Shown: one piece after another, positions 26,538 through 33,596 of the stretch | Numbering within the stretch: the first letter of the stretch is position 1 | How the letters are laid out: the number at the start of each line of letters is the position of its first letter | Source: JANXVY01 sp040080145 | GTDB taxonomy: Bacteria; Pseudomonadota; Alphaproteobacteria; Rhizobiales; Hyphomicrobiaceae | Direction: 5' to 3' | Length of the DNA stretch: 64,000 nucleotides | Assembly (NCBI GenBank): GCA_040080145.1 | Contig: JBEBJA010000067.1 | Coordinates: 74,834-138,833, forward strand | Translations under genes and position numbers: made by a program | Notes under the pieces: generated by a model | Databases searched by the model: none | Told to the model about the DNA's origin: nothing | Seen by the model: the letters and a program-made list of their open reading frames with translations, nothing else

Positions 26538-26591
26538 CGTCTCAGACATTCAGCAGGCTACATGACCTTCATGCGCCCGCGTCTCAGACAT
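26538..26591 (+). promoter_or_regulatory. Two CGTCTCAGACAT direct repeats 42 bp apart
   Basis: CGTCTCAGACAT at 26538-26549 recurs exactly at 26580-26591. Each contains a GTCT-c-AGAC dyad. The 42 bp spacing equals four helical turns. They lie between the divergent acyltransferase and the FkbM-like gene and look like operator sites. Confidence 0.5.
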
Positions 26592-26623
26592 GGCCGCTTA
26601 AAACTAAAGGACTAGCTGTACTC

Positions 26624-27601
26624 ATGTTCAACAAGCTCATCCGCCAAAGTTCGCGGGTCATGGCGCGTGAAGTGACCGAAAGTCTGACGATGGATAAGCT
26701 GTTGCTGGCGCAGGGGGCGGCCCTGGCACGCGACGTCCGCAAGGTTGACCGCATCGAGAGGCTCAGCGACGTCGAATTCCGGATTTTTTCCCAGTGGGGC
26801 GAGGATGGAATCATCGAGTGGCTCGTCCACCACAACGGTGAGATGCCCGAGACATTTGTAGAGTTCGGGGTCGAGGATTATCGGGAAGCCAACACCCGCC
26901 ATCTCCTAGCGGCGCGGAATTGGCGCGGTCTCGTCATGGATGGATCAGACAGTCACGTCGCAAAGATCAAGGCCAGCGACTACTCCTGGCGTCACAATCT
27001 GACGGCCGTCAGCACGTTTATCACCAAGGACAACATTAACGCCACCATCGCCGATGCGTCCTTCGACGGCGAACTCGGCCTGTTGAGCGTCGACATCGAC
27101 GGCAACGATTATTGGGTCTGGCAGGCAATTGACTGCGTGCAGCCCCACATTGTCATCACCGAATACAATGCAGTCTTCGGCGATCTGCATCCAATTTCCG
27201 TTCCCTACAAAGCAGATTTCGTGCGCCAATCCGCCCACCCGTCAAATCTCTACTATGGTGCCAGCATCTCAGCGCTTGCCGGTTTGGCAAAATCCAAGGG
27301 ATATACCCTGCTGGGCACGAACAACGCTGGCAGCAACGCCTTTTTCATCAGGGATGACCGGATGGCGCGATTTGAAGGCCGCATTGCCGAAACGGCACCG
27401 CTGCCATCCCGCTTCCGCGAGGGGCGCGACGCGAACGGACGTCTGACCTACGCCTCGGGCGAAGACAGGCGTCAGGTGATCGCAGGCGAAAGCGTGGTCA
27501 ACGTCGATACCGGCGTCGTTTCAACGCTTGGCGGGTTGGAACAACTCTACAGCCCCCGTTGGAAGGCCATGATGAAGGGCAGCGTACCGCCCTCGTCCTG
27601 A
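26624..27601 (+). CDS. FkbM-like Rossmann-fold protein, putative methyltransferase
   Basis: This 325-residue protein has the segment FSQWGEDGIIEWLVHH, followed by ETFVEFGVEDYREANTRHLL and WRGLVMDGSDSHVAKIK. This arrangement resembles the SAM-binding start of FkbM-type methyltransferases (E/D-x-G motif, then an acidic residue after the second strand). LLSVDIDGNDYWVWQAI matches the D-x-D-G-x-E/D-like motif of that group, with N in place of the usual glutamate. No signal peptide or membrane segment is seen. Its neighbours suggest a role in methylating a surface sugar. Catalysis is not proven. Confidence 0.6.
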   Translation: MFNKLIRQSSRVMAREVTESLTMDKLLLAQGAALARDVRKVDRIERLSDVEFRIFSQWGEDGIIEWLVHHNGEMPETFVEFGVEDYREANTRHLLAARNWRGLVMDGSDSHVAKIKASDYSWRHNLTAVSTFITKDNINATIADASFDGELGLLSVDIDGNDYWVWQAIDCVQPHIVITEYNAVFGDLHPISVPYKADFVRQSAHPSNLYYGASISALAGLAKSKGYTLLGTNNAGSNAFFIRDDRMARFEGRIAETAPLPSRFREGRDANGRLTYASGEDRRQVIAGESVVNVDTGVVSTLGGLEQLYSPRWKAMMKGSVPPSS

Positions 27602-27626
27602 ATAGGCTTCACGCCAACTACGGCGG

Positions 27627-28529
27627 TCAAACGCGCTCAAACACCATGATCTGCGGGCGCGAATAGCGGTTGCGCCGCAGCCCTAGATTTCGCTTGAGGA
27701 AGGTTTCGGCACGAAACAGGCCGGTCGTGACCACAGGCATCCGCTTCAACATCATCCGCCAAGTCTTGGTCCGCCGTTGGGTCGAGGGCTTGCCGCCATC
27801 ACTCGTATAGCCAGAGATAGCATTGTTGCCATAACCAGACGGCACGACGGCGCGCAGCTTGAAGCCGGCAAATTCCAGGCTCTCCACATAGTGCCGCGCC
27901 GGGAAATAGAACTCATACACCCCGTATTTCTGGCAATAGGGATGCGTCTGCAGTGCGGCACGAAGCTCCTGCGGCGTGTCGGCAAACGCTTCCCGGATCA
28001 TGATCCAGCGACCACCGGGCTGAATCTTCTGGCGGATTGCAGCAGCGACCAATGCGATATTGGGAAAATGATGCACGCAGTTGCGGGTGACGATGACGTC
28101 ATAGCGCGCCTTGTCAGCATACCAGTCATCCAGACTGTTACAGATCCCCACAGCCGTCGCGCCCGATGCAACTTGCGTCTGCAGCCAGCCGGTTCCCGTC
28201 ACCGGCAATGCGTTCGGTTCAAGCAGGTCAACGTGCTTAAAGCCAGCCTTCGCCAAGCTCCAGGCCAATTGACCGCTGCCGCCGCCGATTTCGCAGAGGG
28301 TTTGCTCGTGCGTCAGGCCGAAAATTCCGAGGAGCTCGGTAACCTGCTGGAAATCGAGGCTTTCGAAGTAGCGCTGGAAGGCCTTCGCGCGGTCCCGTTC
28401 CCAATACATCGACTCGACACGTTCGCGGGCAGCAGGCTCCGTCTCGGCGCGCGTGTTCTCTTCCTCGATGAGCCGCTCCCAAAGTGATGGGTCTTCGCGC
28501 AGCGCGTGAAACTCCAGATCGTCTTGCAT
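27627..28529 (-). CDS. Class I SAM-dependent methyltransferase, putative
   Basis: This 300-residue protein has motif I LCEIGGGSGQLAWSLAKAG (about residue 85), an acidic residue after strand two (VDLLEPN), and DVIVTRNCVHHFPNIALV corresponding to motif IV/post-motif. The C-terminal part is basic and Arg-rich. ATG 28529 has GGAAGG upstream. It is on the opposite strand to its glycan neighbours, with which it nevertheless clusters. It resembles sugar O-methyltransferases in polysaccharide loci, but the substrate is unknown. Confidence 0.72.
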   Translation of the reverse strand: MQDDLEFHALREDPSLWERLIEEENTRAETEPAARERVESMYWERDRAKAFQRYFESLDFQQVTELLGIFGLTHEQTLCEIGGGSGQLAWSLAKAGFKHVDLLEPNALPVTGTGWLQTQVASGATAVGICNSLDDWYADKARYDVIVTRNCVHHFPNIALVAAAIRQKIQPGGRWIMIREAFADTPQELRAALQTHPYCQKYGVYEFYFPARHYVESLEFAGFKLRAVVPSGYGNNAISGYTSDGGKPSTQRRTKTWRMMLKRMPVVTTGLFRAETFLKRNLGLRRNRYSRPQIMVFERV

Positions 28530-28744
28530 CAATGTCCTTCCCGCCGGGGATAAGCGCTTCCGATAGTCCCTGCCGTAAAACGGGTCAATGGTGCAAGAAA
28601 CTGACGGCGGGCGGTCTGGTTGCGTGTGCCCGGTGCCTGGACTGGACTACGGCTGCTATCGGCACTATGCCCGTGCGGCGCAGGATGAAACCATCGCACA
28701 TAGGTTATGACCTATGCGGGAGGGTATGAGAGGGATTTCAAGTT

Positions 28745-29659
28745 TTGAAACAGGCCGTTGTCACGGGGGCATATGGCTTCATCGGTCGCCATGTTTCGCG
28801 AGCTCTGGCCGCACACGGGTTTACCGTCCGTGGCATCGGCCATGGTGATTGGACGCGGCCGCAGTGGCAAGCCTGGGGTTTGGCCGATTGGCAGACATCC
28901 GGCATCACGGTCGGCTCACTTGATAACTTCGCTGGCAATCCCGATGTCTTAATCCACTGCGCCGGCGGCAGTTCGGTCGCCGCATCGGTTTCCGATCCAT
29001 TTGCAGACTTCCAGCGCTCTGTCGGATCAACCGCTGCCGTGCTTGAGTTTGCGCGCACACAAGCCCCCGAAACCCGCTTGGTCTTCTCCTCCAGTGCAGC
29101 CGTTTATGGAACCGTGAGCAAGTTCCCAATGGCAGTGGGCGACCCGCTGGCTCCATACTCGCCCTATGGCGTGCACAAGCGCATGATGGAGGAATTGAGT
29201 GAAAGCTATGGCCGTTACTCAAATTTGAGATGCGCGGTGGTGCGGCTATTCTCAGTTTACGGCAGCGGTAACCGCAAGCAGTTGGTCTGGGATGCCTGCC
29301 GCAAATTCAGCGCAGGCGACCAATCCTTCGGCGGAACCGGGGCGGAAACACGCGATTGGGTTCACGTCGACGACGTTGCCGAATTGCTCGTTGCGGCGGC
29401 GGCGCATGCCAGCACCCAAACACCCATCGTCAATGGGGCAACAGGACAGGCCACACGCAACCGCGATCTTCTGACGATGGTTGCCCGCGGTTTCTTGCCC
29501 GAAGTGTCCTTGGAGTTCTCCGGGATTAGCCGTGCAGGCGACCCGCAATGCTACCATGCAGATATTGGATCTGCTCTTGAATGGGCATGGCGTCCCCAGC
29601 GATGCCTGGAAACGGAAATCGACAGATATGTCCACTGGTTTAAGTCAGGTGCCCCGTGA
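28745..29659 (+). CDS. NAD-dependent epimerase/dehydratase family protein
   Basis: This 304-residue extended short-chain dehydrogenase has the nucleotide-binding VTGAYGFIGRHV (GxxGxxG), the serine region LVFSSSAAVYG, and the catalytic YGVHKRMMEE (Y-x3-K). RDWVHVDDVAELL is typical of sugar-nucleotide epimerases. The start is TTG at 28745 with GAGAGGG ten bases upstream; no ATG in frame precedes it. Its stop overlaps the next glycosyltransferase start by four bases (GTGA), so the two are coupled. Confidence 0.88.
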   Translation: MKQAVVTGAYGFIGRHVSRALAAHGFTVRGIGHGDWTRPQWQAWGLADWQTSGITVGSLDNFAGNPDVLIHCAGGSSVAASVSDPFADFQRSVGSTAAVLEFARTQAPETRLVFSSSAAVYGTVSKFPMAVGDPLAPYSPYGVHKRMMEELSESYGRYSNLRCAVVRLFSVYGSGNRKQLVWDACRKFSAGDQSFGGTGAETRDWVHVDDVAELLVAAAAHASTQTPIVNGATGQATRNRDLLTMVARGFLPEVSLEFSGISRAGDPQCYHADIGSALEWAWRPQRCLETEIDRYVHWFKSGAP

Positions 29660-30810
29660 TTAAAGTCGGTTTCATGCCTGCGGCCAGTGACGGTTGGACG
29701 GGCGGCATCAACTATTACGCCAACCTCTTTCATGCCATTTCCACTAACCCTGGACGGCAAATAAGCCCGGTGGCTTTTGTGCCAACCACCGCCGAACCAG
29801 CAATCGTCGCAAAATTTGCGGGTGCCGCTATTGTGCGAACGCCGGTTCTCGACAGCAAGTCGAGCCGGAGCGTTCTGGGCCGGATTTTTGCGGGCCAGCG
29901 CGAGCGCGAGCAGATGCTCCGATCCAGCGAAATTGCTGTGCTTTCGCATGTGGGAAGCCTGCGGCAAAAGTCGTCGATCCCAACCATCAGTTGGATCCCG
30001 GACTTCCAGCACGTCCATTGTCCGCAGTTCTTCTCGGCCAAAGAGCTTGCCGATCGAAACGATAGCTATGCAGGTTCGATAAAATGGGCGTCGCTGGTGC
30101 TCTTGAGCAGCCAGGTGGCAAAGCATCATCTGGTGCAATTCAGTCCGGAGGCTTCGGCGAAAGCGCGCGTGCTCCCGTTCGTGTCCGGGTTGATCGCCGA
30201 TGTCGCGCCGGTGTCCGAGGCTGCCCTGAGAGCCAAGTACAAAATCGAGGGGCCATATTTCCATTTGCCCAATCAGTTCTGGGCCCACAAGAACCACGGC
30301 GTCGTCATCGAAGCCCTGGCGCTCGCCAAGACCAGAGGCGAGCGGCCACTGATAATCTGCACCGGAAATACCCGGGATCACCGTGCGCCGGACTACTTCG
30401 ATCAACTGTCGCACAAGATCCAACGTCTGGGTGTGGCGGACAATTTCCAGATCCTGGGCCAGGTGCCCTTCGAAGATCTCGCCACCCTCATGATACACGC
30501 GGTCGCCGTCATCAACCCATCGCTCTTCGAAGGATGGAGTACCACTGTTGAGGAGTCTAAATCGCTCGGCAAGCGCCTGGTACTGTCCGATATCGGCGTG
30601 CATCGCGAACAGTCACCCGAGCGAGCAGACTTCTTCGATCCTCAGTCTGCCAGCTCGCTGTCAGAACTTCTCGAAAGAGCCTTGTTCGAACATGATCCGT
30701 TGATTGAGGCCCAGCATTGCGAGCAGGCGCGGGCGCAATTGCCGTCCCGGTTCAAAGCCTTTGCCGACGCCTACGAAGCAATTGCGCTCGAGGCCGCGCG
30801 CCAGAGTTGA
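29656..30810 (+). CDS. Glycosyltransferase, GT4/GT1 type
   Basis: This 384-residue GT-B glycosyltransferase has an N-terminal acceptor domain beginning GFMPAASDGWTGGINYYANL. The donor domain has FEGWSTTVEESKSLGKRLVLSD (E-x7-E motif, about residue 290), which binds the nucleotide sugar phosphate, and YFHLPNQFWAHKNHGVVIEAL, typical of GT4 proteins. The start is GTG, overlapping the epimerase stop. Together with that epimerase it forms a small sugar-transfer operon. Confidence 0.9.
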   Translation: MIKVGFMPAASDGWTGGINYYANLFHAISTNPGRQISPVAFVPTTAEPAIVAKFAGAAIVRTPVLDSKSSRSVLGRIFAGQREREQMLRSSEIAVLSHVGSLRQKSSIPTISWIPDFQHVHCPQFFSAKELADRNDSYAGSIKWASLVLLSSQVAKHHLVQFSPEASAKARVLPFVSGLIADVAPVSEAALRAKYKIEGPYFHLPNQFWAHKNHGVVIEALALAKTRGERPLIICTGNTRDHRAPDYFDQLSHKIQRLGVADNFQILGQVPFEDLATLMIHAVAVINPSLFEGWSTTVEESKSLGKRLVLSDIGVHREQSPERADFFDPQSASSLSELLERALFEHDPLIEAQHCEQARAQLPSRFKAFADAYEAIALEAARQS

Positions 30811-30927
30811 AAAGCGTGCGCAGGAAATCGGGACATTTACCGCAAGCTAATAACGTCGAACGTGCTGACGCAGAGACTCAGTCGTAGTCGTTGTTTACGT
30901 GTGCGGCCAACGCCTGGATGACGAGAT

Positions 30928-31012
30928 TGTAGGGTGCAATAGCCACTTGGCGTATTGCACCGCTATGCGGCTTGGATAGTCGGCGCAATACGCTTTGCTA
31001 TTGCGCCCTACA
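30928..31012. repeat. Palindromic repeat, GTAGGGYGCAATA family (copy 1)
   Basis: TGTAGGGTGCAATAGC...GCGTATTGCACC is followed by GGCGCAATACGC...GCTATTGCGCCCTACA, so the 85 bp can fold back on itself. A related unit lies at 47568-47655. It fills the gap between the convergent glycosyltransferase and rnr. Confidence 0.85.
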
Positions 31013-31024
31013 AGTGAAGATGGG

Positions 31025-33340
31025 TTATTTCCGCTTTCCGAACTTCTGCCGTGGGAAGCGGCGGGGGCCGGGGTCGCGGGCGGGGCCGGCGGGGCGGCCT
31101 TCGCGGAGGGCGAGTTTTTTGGGCTGGGTGACCATGCCGAAGCGCAGCGCCCCGGCCGAGGGGATGCACTCTAACAGCTTGACGTCGACAGCCTCTCCCA
31201 GGCGAAATCCGAGGCCGGATTTGGAGCCGACGAGGGCGTGGGCTTCCTCGATGTGGTTGTAGTATTCAGCGCCCAGCGACGAGATCGGGATAAAGCCGTC
31301 GGCACCGGTGTCCTTGAGGCGGACGAACAGGCCTGAGCGGGTGACGCCTGCGATGCGGGCGACGAAGGTTGCGCCGATGTGGTTGGCGAGATGGGCGGCG
31401 ATCAGGCGGTCGGTGGTTTCGCGTTCGGCGGCCATGGCGCGGCGTTCGGTCTGGGAGATGGCCTGGGCGATGGCGCCGAGCTTGGGCATTTCGGCGTCGT
31501 GGAGGCCGCCGTCGCCGAGCTTCAGGGTCTTGATGAGCGCGCGGTGGACGAGGAGGTCGGCATAGCGGCGGATCGGCGAGGTGAAGTGGGCGTACTTGCG
31601 CAGGTTCAGGCCGAAGTGGCCGATGTTGTCGGGATTGTATTCGGCCTGGCTCTGCGAGCGCAGCACGATTTCGTTGACGAGGTCGGGGACGGGGAGGTCC
31701 TTGGCCTGGGCCAGGATTTTATTGAGTGCGCTGGGCTTCAGCTCGCCAGCGGGGGGAAGTTTGAGGTCGAGTGTGTCGAGAAAGTCCTTGAGGCTTTTCA
31801 GCTTTTCCTTCGAGGGCTGATCGTGGACGCGGTAGACGACGAGACCCTTCTTGCCTTCCAGCGCTTCGGCGGCGGCGACGTTTGCCTGGATCATGCACTC
31901 TTCGATGAGGCGGTGGGCGGTCAGGCGTTCGGGAGTTTCGATGGCGATGACGCGGCCGTCGATGCCGAGTTTGATTTTGCGCTCGGGCAAGTCGAGGTCG
32001 AGCGGTTCGCGGCGGTCGCGGCTGGCTGCGAGCTTTTCGTAGGCGGCCCACAGCGGTTTGAGGACAGTCTCCATGATCGGCCGGCATTTGGCGGAGACGT
32101 CGCCGTCGATGGCAGCCTGGGCCTCTTGGTAGGAGAGCTTGGCGGCGGAGCGCATCATGGCGCGCATGAAGCCGTGGCTGCGTTTGTCGCCTTGGGCGTC
32201 GAAGATCATACGGGCGACAAGGACGCCGCGGTCTTTGCCTTCGACGAGCGAGCACAGGTCGTTTGAGATGCGCTCGGGCAGCATGGGGACGACGCGGTCG
32301 GGGAAGTAGACCGAGTTGCCGCGCAGTTGCGCTTCGTGGTCGATCTTGGTTTGCGGACGCACGAAGTGGGCAACGTCGGCGATGGCGACATATAGAATAA
32401 AGCCGCCGGGATTTTTGGGGTCGACGTCCGGCATGGCATAGACGGCGTCGTCGTGGTCGCGGGCATCGACCGGGTCGATGGTGATGAGGGGTAACTGGCG
32501 CAGATCGGTGCGGCCAGCAAGGGTGGGCGCTTTGAGGGTTTCGCTTTCGGTGACGACGCTGTCGGGGAAGTCGTCGGGGATGCCGTGGGCGTGGACGGCG
32601 ATCAAGCTGATCTGGCGCTGGTCGTCCGGGTTGCCGAGCGATTCTAAGATGCGGGCCTGGGGTTCGGAGAAGCGGCCCTTACGGGCAAGGTCGAAGCGGA
32701 CGAGATCGCCGTCGTTTGCGTTGCCCTCGTCCCCTTTGTGGATGCCGTAGGAGCGCAGTTCCTTGCGGCTGATGGGCTCGATGGAACCGCCGCCGCCGCC
32801 GGTTTTGGATTTGCGGAAGATGCCGAGCAGGCGGCCCTTGTCGCGCGGCAGGCGCTTGATGATGGAGCCCTGGAATTCAAAGCCGCTCGCGTCTTCGCCG
32901 AGGTAGCGCGAGATTTTGACGAGCACGCGGTCGCCGACGCCAAAGGCGGGTTCGCCGGGGATGTTGCGGACCTGGGTGATGAGCACTTGCGGGCGGTCGC
33001 CTTCGGCGTGTTCCCAGACGGTCGGCTGGCCGATGAGGTCGCCCTGGACGTCGCGGCCGATGATGTCGAGGGTCGACATGGGCGGCAGGCTGCCGGGCTG
33101 ATGCAGGTCTTTGCGGTTGCCAGCCAGCGTCCCGTCTTCGGCCATCTCGCCAAGCAGGCGTTTGAGCGCGATTTTGTCGCCGCCGGTGATGCCGAATGCT
33201 TTGGCGATCTCGCGCTTGCCGACCTTGGTGGGCGAACTTTCAATGAAGGAGAGGACTTGCGCTTTGGTGGGCAGCGCGTCGTCACCGGTGGGGATGTGGG
33301 ATTTGCCCTTGGGAGCCTTCTTGCGCGGGGGACGGTTCAT
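31025..33340 (-). CDS. rnr: Ribonuclease R
   Basis: This 771-residue 3'-5' exoribonuclease degrades structured RNA. An N-terminal winged-helix region (about residues 25-90) precedes cold-shock-like domains. The RNB catalytic domain has DPVDARDHDDAVYA (about residue 285), which carries the metal-binding aspartates, and GHFGLNLRKYAHFTSPIRRYADL. An S1 domain (GVTRSGLFVRLKDTGADGFIP) and a basic tail RFPRQKFGKRK follow. It lies downstream of topA on the same strand, a common alphaproteobacterial order, but 256 bases of repeats separate them. Confidence 0.96.
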   Translation of the reverse strand: MNRPPRKKAPKGKSHIPTGDDALPTKAQVLSFIESSPTKVGKREIAKAFGITGGDKIALKRLLGEMAEDGTLAGNRKDLHQPGSLPPMSTLDIIGRDVQGDLIGQPTVWEHAEGDRPQVLITQVRNIPGEPAFGVGDRVLVKISRYLGEDASGFEFQGSIIKRLPRDKGRLLGIFRKSKTGGGGGSIEPISRKELRSYGIHKGDEGNANDGDLVRFDLARKGRFSEPQARILESLGNPDDQRQISLIAVHAHGIPDDFPDSVVTESETLKAPTLAGRTDLRQLPLITIDPVDARDHDDAVYAMPDVDPKNPGGFILYVAIADVAHFVRPQTKIDHEAQLRGNSVYFPDRVVPMLPERISNDLCSLVEGKDRGVLVARMIFDAQGDKRSHGFMRAMMRSAAKLSYQEAQAAIDGDVSAKCRPIMETVLKPLWAAYEKLAASRDRREPLDLDLPERKIKLGIDGRVIAIETPERLTAHRLIEECMIQANVAAAEALEGKKGLVVYRVHDQPSKEKLKSLKDFLDTLDLKLPPAGELKPSALNKILAQAKDLPVPDLVNEIVLRSQSQAEYNPDNIGHFGLNLRKYAHFTSPIRRYADLLVHRALIKTLKLGDGGLHDAEMPKLGAIAQAISQTERRAMAAERETTDRLIAAHLANHIGATFVARIAGVTRSGLFVRLKDTGADGFIPISSLGAEYYNHIEEAHALVGSKSGLGFRLGEAVDVKLLECIPSAGALRFGMVTQPKKLALREGRPAGPARDPGPRRFPRQKFGKRK

Positions 33341-33376
33341 GATGTGGGCCTAGTTGATGGCGGGCTACTGCTCGCA

Positions 33377-33428
33377 CCCGTTTGGGGGAACGAGTTCCCC
33401 CAAACCCCCTCCCTTTTTGGGACTTGGC
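33377..33428 (+). repeat. Palindromic intergenic repeat, G-rich family (copy 2)
   Basis: GTTTGGGGGAA-cgag-TTCCCCCAAAC followed by CCCCTCCCTTTTTGGGA is the inverted counterpart of the repeat at 2081-2136. It lies between topA and rnr. Confidence 0.8.
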
Positions 33429-33452
33429 AGAACGAAAGTTGAGGAAGCGCCA

Positions 33453-33570
33453 CTTCCCCCTCTCCCCCTGGGGAGAGGGTTGGGGTGAGGGGGCTTGGTG
33501 TGCAACTACGCGAAGTGGAGGTACCCCTCATCCGCCCTATGGGCATCTTCTCCCCAGGGGGAGAAGAAAG
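33453..33570 (+). repeat. Palindromic repeat, CTCTCCCC family (copy 1)
   Basis: CCCTCTCCCCCTGGGGAGAGGG is followed, after a variable middle, by CCCCTCATCCGCCCTATGGG and CTTCTCCCCAGGGGGAGAAG. A copy in the opposite orientation lies at 50816-50927. It sits right after topA in the direction of transcription and may influence read-through to rnr. Confidence 0.85.
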
Positions 33571-33596
33571 TGGTGCCATTTCTGGTTGGAGAGGCA

